Source: Neodiprion pinetum (Eukaryota; Arthropoda; Insecta; Hymenoptera; Diprionidae). Taken from it: a stretch of DNA of 64,000 nucleotides. The position numbers and the translations under genes were made by a program. Below, piece by piece: positions 1 to 13,129 of the stretch (the first letter of the stretch is position 1; each line of letters starts with the position of its first letter). The notes beneath the pieces were generated by a model, which was not told the DNA's origin, did no database searches, and saw only the letters and a list, made by a program, of their open reading frames with translations. The stretch lies in contig NC_060234.1 of NCBI RefSeq assembly GCF_021155775.2, forward strand, positions 26,654,026-26,718,025, given 5' to 3'.

Positions 1-2439
1 AGATTTCCGAATAAAAAAGTCTCGTAGCAGCACAGTTTCAGCTGTTCAAACTTTTGAATAGGAAGTGTGTGTGCCTATCGGTGTCCCTGACAGTGTGTGT
101 GTGTGTGTGTGCGTGTGGTTACCAAACGAGTGATTTTCCCAAATTCCGAACCCCCGGGGTTTTTACTGAGAGTTTTCCGGCGAAATCGATGTCTTCAGGA
201 ACTCGAGTCGTATGCCCTGTAAAATTCTGCATCTCGGAACATTGGCTTTTCGGGACTCTGTGTATTCGACCGTACAGATTTTCTCAACCTTTCGTTATTC
301 GCGGTATGAGCGTAACGCCGCCCTTTAGACGAAAATCGCAATATACATAACTGTATGGGTAATTGTGACTACGTACTTTACCAATTCGCTCTTTGAAATG
401 TTTACTATCGTAAGATATACTTATAATTAATAAGAATTTATTTAATGTGTGAGAAAAATATATTTACGTTGAACAATATCGTGAAAAAACGGCACAGTGC
501 ACATTACGCGAGTTAAATCATCGAATCAATTTTTCCCATCACGTTGCCAGACTTTACTCGGAATCTATTAGCTGACGGTAAGTGAGATAGCCGTGAGCCT
601 TGCGTGAGGCCGAGTAAGATTGAGAAAAATCAGCGTAGCGATATGCCTAGCGATTTGTAACATTATTTGTTTATTTCACATCAGATTTATCAATCGTCAC
701 AGGTATCGATAATTATTGCAAACGGTAGTTTGGCTGGCAAATGATCCGGCCATGGAGACCTCAGCGAAAGCTAGCTTACAACTCACAAAAGTGCAACGCA
801 GTCGGGCAGCATTAATTATAGAAGAATATAAAGACGCGGGTTGAAATAATAGTACCGGAATAATATAAATTCATGAACAAATGGAAAAATTCCTCACCGC
901 GATAAAATATATTTATGAACGTTGGCGATGGTCAGATAGTCGTAGTAACACGCGGTTGACTTGCACTTGACTTATTGGCGGCAGAACATGAAGTCAACTA
1001 TCGGATCCTGATGCATTATAGAGTGTATTTGAAGGAAATAATTGACTTCGTGTCAACCATATGATCACGAATGTCCGCTAAGTTGTCAATTTACAAATAA
1101 TAGCGTACAAGTCGACTGTAAATTGATTTGCCGTCATCGATAAATGGTCAAGCAAAGCTTTCAAATTTCCTTGTTTATACGTATAGTTGTCTAGACTTTG
1201 AACCGCAGAGCGTCAAATTTCAACTTCATGTCGCAGTTATCCGTGTTACCTCGTATTTAAGTCATCGTCGTCCCTGACATCAAATAAATGATATCTCCCG
1301 CTTCGTTTCGAGGCACAAAACACTTGGCCATCTCCGGACATGCTTGATCAGTCAGAAAAAAGATATCCCAAGGAGAGGGATACGATTATGGCTGAAGAAA
1401 TATTGCCAATGCAAATATATGATTGCAATCATCTGAAATATACCTGGCTGACTTTAGTTCTTTTTTCTCCGTGAAATTAAGTCATCCATCTATTATGATA
1501 GTGTTGTTCAATGTTGCCTATCTAAGAATATTAAATTATGCATTCATATAATCGCACTGGCAATTTACAGCCGAGTACATAGATAGACGTACCCCAGAAT
1601 GAATTGCACCAGGGAAGGGAAAATGTGTCCACCGGCTAATCATCACGTTGGTTTCCTCGAGCGTTAGTTCAATACAGCTTTGAACCTCATACAGGACGGT
1701 GGCTACTAAAAAATCCTCTATTTATTACTTGTTGTAATTTATCCTGATGGGAAACGTGCCGTTGATACAATCGTAAATGTCAAGCTTGACCGAAGATTGA
1801 AGTGACAATATTTCTCGTGAGGTTAATTTATAGAAATTTATTACTTCGCTTGTAAACACTGAAATACTTTCCCATTGGTGTGTCTGCAGCTACAATGGGA
1901 AATGTGATGGGATACGATCGAATAGAACATTGTGATGAGTGAACCACGCAATTGTGACGAACGAGGGTATATCGAATTGTCATTAGCTCGTTCCATAATT
2001 TGATCAGCTACTTGAAAGATTCCGCATATGTTTTTAGCCCCAGTGAAGAAAAAATTTAAAGTATATGGATCATACATACTTGTGAGTCGTATCAATTACG
2101 GTCAGTTATAACTTTGAACTGATTGCTGTAGGCAACAGCACTGACGGAGATTTTCATCTTGTTACTTATGATTTTTAGAGTATAATCTTAGAGACTAAAG
2201 CCGCTGCGCGCTGATCGATATCTTCTAGGTTCCATGCTTGCGTTAAAACTGGTCTCGCGTACGGAGTACCTTGATTTTAGTATCTTATTATACTTTACAA
2301 CCATATTTTATTCGAGCAGGATTATTGGTTCGGAGCCCTACCGACTGTAAAATCATTGGAACCGCGATCTGTACTAATTCAACTGACAGATAGACCGCAG
2401 CGACATTAGAGGATCGTTACAAAGGGCACGTAGTTTTCG
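1..2439. other. Upstream intergenic region of the transporter array
   Basis: No coding gene is supported here. A TG-rich microsatellite lies near 92-116. Segments at about 30-55, 570-740 and 800-925 resemble segments upstream of the second transporter at about 7274-7309, 7305-7470 and 8405-8555, so at least part of this stretch belongs to the duplicated unit. The rest is AT-rich without convincing open frames or splice-site-bounded exons. Regulatory sequence for the first transporter presumably lies just before 2440, but I see no clear TATA box there. Confidence 0.5.
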
Positions 2440-3888
2440 ATGTTCCGACGCCTGCGGAAGACGAAATGGCTGTCGCGACCGACGGAAATATTGTGGTACC
2501 AGTGGATCGGAGGAATAGGATGTAAGTGGAAGTAATCAAACACGGTATACCTCAGTTATCGCGTCGTATTACCGAATATTCGTTTCGCAGCGATGCTGAT
2601 GATGGGTGTGATCGGCATGCTGATCGGGATGTTGTCCCCATTTCTGGCCGTGATCACCTCCCCGAACCCGTCACTCTTCCTCACCCTGGACGAGGCCTCC
2701 TGGGTGGCGTCGTTGTCTAGTCCGGCGCGTCTGGTGGGTGCGATTTTTGGCTCAATCGGCGTCCACTACCTCGGAGGTAAGAGGGCGATGCTTATCGCGG
2801 GATGCCCTCTGCTGCTGGCTTGGGTTTGCCTCATCCTGGCTGACTCGGCAAAATGGCTCTACGGGACCAGCTTCGCCCACGGGCTGGGCATAGGGATCGC
2901 GTTCGTCAGTTTTCCCGTCTACCTCGGCGAAGTGAGCAGCTCAGCGACCCGCGGCGCTTTGGTGTCCTTCGCCGTGAGCGGGTTTCCTCTGGGCTCGTTG
3001 ATAGGCAACGTCTTGGGCACCTATCTACCAAAAACCACGTTCGGCTACATAGCTTTGGCACCGACAATCGTTTACATCGCCATCTTCCTATGCGTCCCCG
3101 AATCTCCTCACTACTTTGTCAGGATGGGCAAATTGGACCAAGCGGAGAGGTCAATAAGCCGGTACCACCCGAAGGTGGTCGTCAAAGAGGAGCTGGAGTT
3201 CTTACAGACATTTACCTCCGAATCGAATTCGGTAACGGTCGGAGACCGACTGAGGGAATTGACAACACCTCGAAACAGGAAGGCTGGAATGATGATTCTG
3301 CTACTGTACTTCTTTATGCATTTCAGTGGTCTCAACTCCGTTATTTACTACATGGAAATTATTCTGAAAACAAGCAAGGTGACCGCGATAACTCCCGCGA
3401 CGGTTGTGATCGTGGCCAACGTCCTTGATTCCGTGGGCGGATGGGTGTCGATGTCTTTGGTCGATAGATATGGACGGAAGCCAATGTGGATAACTTCGAC
3501 CTGCGGAGCTTGCGTATCCATGGCTTTAACTGGAGTAAATTTTACCCTTTTGGCCAACGGCTATAATTCCTACGGTCAGCAGTGGGTGCCGATAGTTTGC
3601 ATGATCAGCTTCCGGGTGTTTCTATTCATAGGCCTCATTCCCATGCCGAGTATATTTCTGAGCGAGCTTATCGCGCCGAATTTGAAAAGCTTGACAGCAT
3701 GTTTGGGCAATGTTTTCGCGGGGCTCGTCGCCTTTGTCTCGACGAAAAGTTATCAACCTTTGCTGGATGCCTTCGGCGAAGCTTGCGTGTTCTACATGTA
3801 TGCCGTTATCATGTTTCTAGCTTTTATTTTTGGCTTCATATTGCCTGAAACGAAGGGTAAGACCTTGCACGAGATTCAAAACATGTAA
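2440..3888 (+). CDS. Facilitated trehalose/sugar transporter Tret1-like, array copy 1
   Basis: Two exons, 2440-2521 and 2591-3888, encode 459 residues. The 69 bp intron has a GTAAGT donor and a TTTCGCAG acceptor and is phase 1. The protein is a 12-helix major facilitator superfamily sugar porter, expected in the plasma membrane and passing sugar down its gradient. Visible family motifs are LGEVSSSATRGAL in the first half (residues about 139-151), PESPHYF at about 197-203 before the cytoplasmic loop, DRYGRKPMW at about 319-327 after helix 8, and PETKGKTLHEIQ at about 446-457 near the C-terminus. The start was chosen because it is in frame with the LWYQWIGG segment shared by all five first exons. 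It gives a basic N-terminal extension (MFRRLRKTKW) absent from the other copies. This copy is GC-richer and more diverged than its neighbours and keeps the most canonical PESP and PETKG motifs. The substrate cannot be read from sequence. Confidence 0.92.
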
Positions 3889-6800
3889 ATTCGAAGGTGG
3901 GATAATGAGCTAACAATAGCTTTCCCAGGGTCCGCGTATTGTATACTATCAGTATATTCTTAAATTATTTCAGAGATCATTTAATGTTGAAACTGTCTCA
4001 TGTTGTGTCTTGTAAGATGATTGTAAATTTGAAATTGATATACTTAAGCAGTGGTAGACCTTTACATCGCCGGTAAGCCACCACACGGGCTCATATCTTG
4101 ACGTGAACTTTGCATCTCCCTAAAACGCATCTCTGGTGCAAAAACCTTTCGCCAAGTACGTTAGCAATATAGTCATTACCCACAAAAATACCTTCTTTGA
4201 CAAAAAACGTATACATATAATCAGCTCATACAAAAAAAGATTCAAATCATGTACTACTGTCAAGTACACGTCTGTTAATTCATAATAAAGGCAGGATTGA
4301 AACTGAACCATTAGCTTCCACATCTCCCTGGAATCACACTGCTGCCGCACTGGGGTAACACTGACCTTAAACTTGTCCGACTACTAATGATAATTAAGTA
4401 TGAATAAAAAACATAATAACTCACATATTGATAAAAACCCAGACAAACAAGTTAAATTAGTACGTGAAACTTGGTGGGCTTCTTTCAAGGCATGAAGTAT
4501 TATACATGAAATGATAAATTTTTATTAAATTGAGATATTTTGGCTCTATCATTACACATGTGAATAATGTAAAGATATAAAAACTTCTTGCTATTTATAA
4601 ACGCCAACTTCAGGCTAGTATATTAGCGTTCTATAAACTCACAGCCAGGCAGCCAGGCTGACTGCGTAAAATATATTCTGATCGTGAGTGTATTGGTGCA
4701 AGCCCGTTCGGACTACAGGTGTCCGTGAAAATGCAGCGTACAATGCATGCTTTTTGACGACTTTATCGATCAAGTTATCATAGCTCGTTCGCTGTTGGCA
4801 TGAAGATTGCTCATAATTCAATTTTATGAATGGACGAGTGACTGATAAGACAGATCTGAGAGTAATCAAGTTGAGTATTGGGCACCAAAGTATTTAATCT
4901 ACAATTATTGATACAAAGGAGCGTTTCTTCTCTAACTGTTTGTTATTTTGAATGACAGTAAAGCGAGCCAAGAAATTAAACTTTATTTACGTAACGTGAC
5001 TTGTATCTTTGCCGAATGAAAGGATTCGCCTGAATTTTTAGAATTACTTGAAGTACAATAATCAAATTTCTTCATGTAAGGTAAAAACGAGCAATTCTAT
5101 ATCCTGCAGCTTCAGTGCTTATAGGTAGTGGTGAATGTAGGCATCGCAATACGAGAACATAGGAATATTCCGGAATTATTTGAAGTTTAGGAGAGTTCCC
5201 TTTATCCCCAAATATTTACCACATGTAGAGAGTGGAAGCTGACCTTATTTAGTGATCAGCCCCTCTACTGTCTCCGAATCCTAACTATTCTGTCCCATCT
5301 CTCTTGAAAAGTGTGATACATTTAAATATATTCCCAGTATGATACAACTTTATGATTAAAATGGGTTTGCGATATTTCGTCAAGGGATATAGAAAGAATG
5401 CTAGAGTTAACAAAGAACACTCTTTTTTCCAATCGCCAAAAAATCCAAAAATATAAGTATTAAATCTATAACATTTACGATGCAATATTGAGAAATGAGG
5501 TTATTTGGTGACGTCATTTCGATTTTCTATTGTCCAAGTAGTATTGTTTCTGTATTCTATAGTTAAAGTAGTATTGCAGATTAGTTAAGTCGAGTAAAAA
5601 AGTAAAATTTTATAGTTTGGTACCTCATATAAGCTTATGGAACAATGTTTCCTAGATCTGTAGTATTTGAGTGGGGATTAATTATTATTTTGCATAGCGA
5701 ATTTTCAAAATTAAACTCGTCGAAAAAGTCCGACAATAATGAAAAGAAAATGACCAAATTTATTAGACCAAAGCAAATAAAGCCAGAGTAATTAAAAGCA
5801 ATATATTTGAGTAGTTTATAATCGAATAATTACAAAGTAATTGAACCGAAAACAGTGAGAGAAAGATTTTTTCGTCAACAGTTTTGTGGCCAAATCTAAC
5901 ATCAAAAGAGCAATAACAAAAAAATATATTTTCATATATGCGTACTTTTATCGTGATTTAGTAACTTCTACAGTGTTTTATTTCGTATCTCGACGATTGT
6001 AGAGAAATCTTGAAATTTATAGCTTGTTAATTGCATTAAATAATCCAATATTTAGATTATATTATACATTCAGGTTTAATGGTTTAAAATAAAATGAAGA
6101 AATATACATTTCATTGAAAGTATTAAATTCTCGTAACAGTAAAAGCCAATATTTCTATGTAAATAAACGTATTAGTCTGTGTTCAATATTTTATATTATG
6201 GTATATTTTAATGATATAACAGAGTGTGAAATATTCTGTAATTTCATTGACTGCCGTTTTAATTAAACAATTTTGAACTAACGCTGTAATATGTTATATA
6301 CTTACATCTCTACATAAATATTTGAAATGTCTGTACAGTGCAGTAAAATGGGACCCAAATAATATGAGAAATATTTGTATTGTTAATATTGATTCGCTAT
6401 TTCATTGGATCACGAATTCTAGATCTGAGATTTCAATTTTAGCGGTACATTCAACATTAGTTATGTCACTGATACTCCAGAGGGCGTAGAATTCTAATTG
6501 CACTGCTGCCTTATAACCAGCTTCCACTCTCTGCCTTACTCTTAGGACGCACAGTTCGGACCGCGATCGAACAGATTACAATTAACCGTTAAGAGGTAAT
6601 ATTATTTTGCGTACACGAAATCAAGGTTTATCTAATCAATTTAATTAAGAAAAATGAATTAAAATTTTTTTATTCTATTTCTCATACATGTTAATATAAT
6701 TCTTGAAGTAGAAGGGATTTTTATTTTCATTTATTATGTTAAAACCAAATGGCGGTGAAGTGGCTAATGAAATAAAACGATGTTTTTCAAGGCGGGCAAA

Positions 6801-7734
6801 CAACTAGTGCCTTCAATTTTCAACCTATCAATTTTAAATTTTTACTGTAATTTTACTTTCGTAATTTGTCATTGATTTTTTTTCAACATTAATCACAAAA
6901 AGTAATTGGATACTGCCCAACACTGCACTCTACATACAGAAGTATAGATTTTTCTAAAATGTGGCGATCGGTGCTACTTTTCAGACTCAATTTCAGATTC
7001 AGACCTTTGTTCGTGTCACTTCAATTTGCAGTTTAGTATTTTTTTATAACTGGTCGAGGATTGGGATTTCGTAACAGGAAATTCCGAACCACCACAATTC
7101 GATAGCTGAGCTACAGCTTTAGTATTTACCGATGCCTTGTTTTATTTTTGCCCTTCACTTTTGCAAATTCAAGGTTGCCGAAAAAGAAAAAGGAAAAACT
7201 GCGCAAACATCTATGTCTTCTACCAATTTACTGCTCGATGAAAAATTAAAATTCTGATAGTGACACTGCTTCAACAGCACCCCGTTCCAGCTGTTTACAA
7301 AAATTGACAGTAAGAGAGGTAGCTGTAAGTTTTGCGAAAAATCGAGTAAGTTGCCGATTGCGAAAAATCAGCGTAGCAACAAGCCTAGCGCTTTACAAAA
7401 TTATCTATTCATTTGACATTTGATATTTCAATCGTCGCGCATCGATTACCGTGAACGTTAATTTGTGGCTCTTCAGTGATTCAAGCTCTGAGGCCGCAGC
7501 GTCAAAACAACTTAACGATTAAAACGGTCAGCTGGATTGGATTCGCACGGTACCAGCTGACAGTGACATACAGACGACCCGACGAACTCCGGCAATGGTC
7601 AAGGGTAAATGAAAGTCCACGGACACGACGATTACCGATCACTTCCGAAGACAGTCCAAGTGACCAGACGGAGATGACCATCGACTATCGAAAGGACAGG
7701 AGTCAATGAACAGTCTCGAGAGGACCTCGGGCGG

Positions 7735-7743
7735 TATAAATAG
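7735..7743 (+). promoter_or_regulatory. TATA-box-like sequence in inserted segment
   Basis: TATAAATAG follows a GC-richer stretch and lies in the segment that interrupts the duplicated upstream block. It could be a promoter remnant of a retroelement LTR or a chance match. It is 1.2 kb upstream of the copy 2 start, so it is not obviously that gene's promoter. Confidence 0.25.
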
Positions 7744-8021
7744 AGGTGCTCCATAAGGCCTCCTCAACAGATCTCAGGTAGAGCGCCTAGCTCTCTTACC
7801 GCGTATGTGGTGACGCTTATTTAGAGCCCGTTCACAAATTTAGCTTCACTTGGAATTTTCAAGAATAGCCCTTAAATTCAAATGATAAAGTTCGAAAGAT
7901 TTATAGAATCCACGATAGCGGGGGATTTCGAAGATCAAGAATTGTTAAGATTACTAGTCATTCATGGAGTAGGGTAAATTGTGAACAGAACCGATAAATA
8001 CTGTACTCTTTGAGTTTAATT

Positions 8022-8036
8022 TTTTTTTTTTTTTAT
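8022..8036. repeat. Poly-T tract, possible retroelement tail on the minus strand
   Basis: A run of about 15 T lies at the edge of a moderately GC-rich stretch (8100-8310) that is absent from the paralogous upstream region. Read on the minus strand it could be the poly-A end of a short retroelement. No coding sequence supports a family name. Confidence 0.25.
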
Positions 8037-8968
8037 TTTATTCACTTTATAATTTGATTTTGTGAAACTCCCAACATTACAAACCAACTTTTTTACAAAA
8101 CGTAGCCCGGTAGGCTGCCACGGCAGTCGTTTTGGTCTGTAGTTCAGCTGTTGTAATTAATTGAATCAGGTGTTATCAGCTACGGTTTGTTAAGCCAAGT
8201 CTGAGCAGGAAGGCAGCTCTGGATATTCCCGAGTCTGCAAAACTTACAAAAAGGTCAGGGTGTTTTCGGGTCGGCAATACTGGCCCTGCTTTTGACCCTT
8301 TTTAGGATGTGCTATTTATTAATTAATTTTATCCAACCAGGCAGAGACATCCGCACTAACGTTGCGTGCTCGTAAACCATTGCTTCGAGAACAATCAGCA
8401 CACGTTACAATGCAAGCAGCATTGATTATAGAAGAAAATATATACGTGGGTTCAAGTGGTAGCACTGGAAAGAACATGTGCCACTAGATGCTGCGAATTC
8501 GAATACGCACGGTGAAATCCAGCATCGCGATAAGATATATTCGTGAACGTCATTTGTCCAAAGTCGTTGCGATGTGCAGAACATACATTGCTGTGAGCAG
8601 CAGGATTTGAGCGGTATGATACATATATATATGTATATATATATAATACATGTATTCTCTAGTCAACTTGAGCAGATAAGCTGTATATATCAAATTTTTA
8701 TGCCCACGTGATGTGATGGATCGTATTAGCCTATGCACTCGGCCCGAGTAATTGCGCCTAGATATTTTCAGACTCTCTCACCTAATCTGCAGTACTTATC
8801 AGTCTCTCAACACAGCAGCGAATGCGCTCAGTCCGCTAGTGAGGTGTAGGCAGAGCGCAGATTAGTCAAAATTAGTAACAGCTGGTCTTGTGGCAATTTT
8901 GAAAGCAAGACGCGGGTCTGTCGAAATTAGTGACGGTTTTGAAAATCACAGTCATCAATTTTGAGAGA

Positions 8969-10446
8969 ATGATCTTCCGTTTGACTTCTCCGTTTCCCAA
9001 CGATACGTTGTGGCTGCAATGGATCGGAGGTTTCGCAGGTATGTGGCAGTGGGTTGACATATTATTGAATGTAATTTTTCACCGCCTTTGCATAATTCAT
9101 TCAACATTGATACTCAATTTCGGTGTCCCGCAGCCATGATAATGATGTTCGTAGTTGGCTTGACAATCGGGTGGGCTTCGCCTTACTTGGCTCAATTTTC
9201 GACTGAAGATTCTCCATTTCCTGCCTCAGTCGACGAGGTTTCTTGGATCGCGTCGATCTTCCAGCTCGGACGGTTGCCAGGAGCGGCCCTCGGTTTTATT
9301 GGCAACCAATACTTGGGCAGCAAAACTACAATGATCGGAAACGGCTGTGGACTAATGCTGTCCTGGATTCTAGTTATCGCAGCAAATTCTGTAGCCTGGC
9401 TTTATGTGGCAAGGTTCATTTGTGGGGTGGCCATCGAGGTAGCTAGCATCAGTTTTCCTTTATACCTTGGAGATATTTCAAGCTCGAATATCCGCGGTGC
9501 ATTAATAGCTATGACGCTGAATGGTTTATCCTTGGGGATTCTGACCGGTAACATAATGGGTGCTTACATCTCGATGAGAATCTTCGCGTGTATAAGCCTC
9601 GTGCCAACAATCTCATTCGTTCTAATTTTCATATTGATACCTCAGTCTCCGTACTATCTGACAAGTAAGAGCAAAATGCAGGATGCGGAAAAGTCGATAT
9701 TAAAATACAACCCAAAAGCAAATATCTCCGTTGAAGTCGAAACCATCAAGCAGTTTGTGGCCACAACAAGTGCCGTGACCTTCATCGATCGATTACGCGA
9801 GTTTAACATCCCTCGAAACCGGAAGGCTGGATTGACAGTTATCATCTTGGACTTGTTCGCACAATTCTGTGGACTAAACCCCATAGCGACTTACATGGAG
9901 ACCATCGTAACGAGAGGTATGGTCACCGTCGTCACACCTTCCATTGTGCCCATTTTAGCAAACGGACTAGGAATCGTAGCTGGATTGCTTATGATGTATT
10001 TGGCTGATGCAGTCGGGAGAAGGAGGATGTGGGTCTATTCGAGCTGCGGAGTTTGCCTAGCTATGACAGCGCTGGGCACACACTTTTACCTTTTGAACGA
10101 TGGACTAGATCCCAAACATTTGCAATGGATACCGATAATCTCTATGATTTTATTCACGATCTGTTTCAACATGGGACTCAATTGCATTCCAGCCATTCTT
10201 CTCAGCGAGCTTTTCGGAGCAAACATCCGAACTTTAGCCGCCTCCATCTCCTGTGCATTTGCGGCTGTCTTTGCATTCACCTCGGTTAACAGTTATCAGT
10301 ACCTGCTAGAACTTATCGATGAAAGTTACATCTACTGGATGTATGCAATCTTGATGGTTGTATCCGCAATCTTTGGACTCTTTTTAGTCCCAGAGATGAA
10401 AGGAAAAACGCTCAAGGAGATTCAAGATTTCATGACAGAGAAGTAA
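8969..10446 (+). CDS. Facilitated trehalose/sugar transporter Tret1-like, array copy 2
   Basis: Exons 8969-9038 and 9134-10446 encode 460 residues, with a 95 bp phase-1 intron (GTATGT donor, CCCGCAG acceptor). The first exon gives MIFRLTSPFPNDTLWLQWIGGFA. The long exon continues AMIMMFVVGLTIGWASPYLAQ, the start of the MFS body. Motifs are LGDISSSNIRGAL (about 135-147), PQSPYYL (about 193-199, Q replacing the usual E of PESPR), GRRRMW (about 318-323) and PEMKGKTLKEIQ near the C-terminus. The helix-7 motif reads FAQFCGLNPIATYME rather than the canonical QQLSG-type sequence. An ATG at 9088 in the intron is in frame with exon 2, but it would lose the conserved W-x-Q-W segment, so I prefer the spliced model. 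A membrane sugar carrier is secure; the substrate is inferred from family resemblance only. Confidence 0.93.
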
Positions 10447-13129
10447 AGCGTGATGGATTGCAATGATTCTGCCCTCATTAGTCATTTCTCTGTGTTCATT
10501 CACTCAGCAACTGGCCGTTTTAATCAATTTCACCAAGTACTTCAAACTATAGTTTACGTTATGAAGCTATGAGGTGAACGAAAAAAAATTGAGATCTCAT
10601 CGCTTGTGAAGCTTTTCGATGAACGTGTTACAGTGAGAATTGTGATCATTAGACATGATAACATATAAATAGATGATTTTTTTACTATGTAGATTGAATA
10701 TATTTCAGATGGTGTTTTTACCAAAGGTCATGTAAGATGGAATATAATAAATGAAAAGTGCAAATTCTTCTCACCGAATCTATATCCAAGCAATATGGAT
10801 AAACTTCGAAGTATATCATCATGAAGATACACAAGCGGCCAAGTCATTTGAATATAGGTATGTAAATGTTGTGCATACGAATGTAAGTTTAACAATTTAA
10901 ATTGTTCAATTCGTTTTATCACATACCTATTGTCAATGTCACTTGACTTTTCCGTTTCCGTCTTTTTTTTAAAAATCCGACGAGTTGTTACGTACGAATT
11001 TGTTGAAAGTATAAATCCGTTTCGTAATCTACGGCCCATTGTGTTAACATGAAACGACGTTTGATTATACGATGAAGATAAACTCATGAGTGTAAACTTT
11101 TATCGTGGGCTGCTCAGAAATTCCCAAAAGATTGCGAGAAGTACCAAGTTTATGTAATTGGACATGACATGTATTAAAATGATTCCTACAATATTACAAA
11201 AAATATGCTAAATCATAGCATGCTGCTGACAGCAGGATAAGCCGAAGCTTCCGGAGTTGTATATTATTGAAGTCGCAGGCATAAGAATAAAGCAGCAGAG
11301 TAATAACACGAGGAAATAATACACAGAGTAGTTTTTGCTCCAAATATATTCTTTAAAAGTTTCGAACTAGGCGTTGCAGCCTTGTATCAGTTTTCCTGTT
11401 TCTCAAAAAATGTAATCAACGGCTTCAATTTCAACCACTCATGGCAATGCGGCTTAGATTTTTGCATTTAATTTTCGTATTTTATTACAACTTTGCTTTG
11501 ATACAGTTTGCAGGTTGATCAAACAGTGCATATAAATGTATCTGATACCTCTGTGTGATAAGACATATCGGTAAATGGCTAAAAGATATGCTGATACCTA
11601 TACAGTGCCCAAATTTAGATGAACTTGGTACCCAGTGAACACAATTATGTCAAACTGATGTCAGAATGACGTCATGTCACGTCATGATTTACGTAAGATG
11701 TGAGTCATATATGAGTCACATATGACTCATAATTTCCCACTTCCTGACGTAAGAATCTTACGTAAGATAAATGACGTAAATATGACCTCCAATTGACATC
11801 ATTATGACTTGACTGGCTTCAAAATGACATAACTCTGATGTCGTAGAGAAGTAAAGTCGGTACCGGAAGCTTACAAAAATATGACGTCCAGCTGACGTAC
11901 TTGTTATTTAGCTGACGTCAAGATGACTTAAATTTGAGGTAAAATAGTGATATAAAGTTGCGTCCAATGCTTACAAAATTGTAACGTCTGGCTGACATAA
12001 TTATAACTTACCTGACGTCTCGATGACATAACTCTGATGTCATAGCGATAAAAACTATTTAAGAATGCTTATAATAATATAACTGTTACAACAGACCTGG
12101 TAAAGTCAAAATGTTTATATTTTTCATTTATAAATAGTGATTATTTTGTTACTGTACCTCTATTACAATATAATAATTGATTTTGAAATTAGTTTATATA
12201 TTTTATTTATGACAATATCCTAATATTTTCAATGTTAAAAATATATTTGATGTTTGCATTTAAAGAGAATTTGCGGTAAGTTAAATTTGGACACTAAATA
12301 TAAAAGTAAAAATTAAGAAATGTTATATGAAATTCCACTTACGAATTATTAAATCAATACATGATACAACATAGAACATAAATAGAAAAGTATCGTTGAT
12401 CGTTTTTTTTTATACCGTCGTGACATTAGTATTATGTCACTCGTATGTAAAAGAAAGACCGGAAGCTGATCAATTTTACGTAAAAATATGAGTTGTTTCT
12501 TACGTAAGCATATGACGGTATTATGATATTCTTTTGACGTCAGAATATGACTTGTAATTTATGTAAATGTATGATTTATTTCTTACGTAAATAATGTATA
12601 AATTTATGACTTTGATGTGACGTCACACATATGACAGGGATAAGACATAATATTTACATAATATTTAAGTCACAATCATGACGTCATATAAAAGTCAAAT
12701 TTTAGGTCAGTACTATGTCATAATGATGTCATACTACATGACATCATATCAGAGTCATCAATAAAGTCATTTTTATGTCATATCTATGTAAAAATTCGAT
12801 GATCTCTATGTGACCTGTCTATGACGTCATATGGAGGTCATGTGTTCACTGGGATACTCTTGTCAAATTACATAGATAAGGTGTAATATAAATGCTATGT
12901 ACGTGTATCACGTAACAGCCCATTGCAGATGCATTAACCTTGATAATAAATGATAAGTACACGAACCCGCAGATTTTTCTACGATACAACCGGATATAAT
13001 ACATTAATACGTAATCAGTTGGTCCGCACCTCTGGAAAATACATCTGCAGTTGCAGTCAAGAAACCATTCTCATATACCACATTGTGTATCAGCGTAATT
13101 TTGAATCTCTAGTCTTCAATTTTCACAGT
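10447..13129. other. Intergenic region between copies 2 and 3
   Basis: No gene is supported. Nearly half is taken up by an inverted-repeat-bounded element at 11631-12853, listed separately. The flanks are AT-rich. An AATAAA at about 11286 is far from copy 2, and no nearer strong poly-A signal stands out. Confidence 0.5.
11631..12853. mobile_element. Non-autonomous DNA-transposon-like element rich in TGACGTCA palindromes
   Basis: The element is bounded by 13 bp perfect terminal inverted repeats, CCCAGTGAACACA at 11631-11643 and its reverse complement at 12841-12853. If one extra A on the right is ignored, the inverted repeat extends a further 3 bp outward. The interior has no open frame of useful length. 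It contains at least six TGACGTCA palindromes plus many variants such as ATGACGTAA, TTACGTAA and ATGACATCA, densest toward both ends. I could not define a clean target-site duplication, so the superfamily is left open. It sits between transporter copies 2 and 3 and might have affected their exchange or regulation. Confidence 0.65.

Larger units (their letters stand above)
7305..8555. repeat. Second copy of a duplicated upstream block, split by an insertion
   Basis: About 7305-7470 matches about 570-740: both share GAAAAATCAGCGTAGC, then GCCTAGCG, ATTTCA or TATCAATCGTC and a common order of short motifs. About 8405-8555 matches about 800-925, sharing GCAGCATT-ATTATAGAAGAA and the GCGATAA-ATAT-TT-TGAACGT motifs. 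In the first copy the two parts are about 60 bp apart, but here they are about 930 bp apart, so sequence was inserted here or lost there. This supports a segmental duplication that carried the transporter and its upstream DNA. Confidence 0.6.
3889..8968. other. Intergenic region between transporter copies 1 and 2
   Basis: No gene is supported in these 5 kb. An AATAAA near 4404 could end copy 1. From 4400 to 7270 the DNA is AT-rich with only short chance frames. From about 7274 it resembles the region upstream of copy 1. The stretch from about 7476 to 8400 has no counterpart in that upstream region and looks like inserted sequence, with a TATAAATAG box and a poly-T tract within it. A short AT microsatellite lies near 8622-8645. 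Confidence 0.5.

Noticed and set aside
54..350. 98-codon plus-strand frame at the left end
   Set aside because: It runs through a TG microsatellite and has Cys-Val repeats from that repeat, with no family features.
7476..7709. 77-codon frame upstream of copy 2
   Set aside because: No ATG start, no family features, and it lies in the segment interrupting a duplicated non-coding block.
9088..9135. In-frame ATG upstream of exon 2 in copy 2, and similar intronic starts in copies 4 and 5
   Set aside because: The sequence before the acceptor is not conserved between copies, while the short first exon is, so these are intron read-through.
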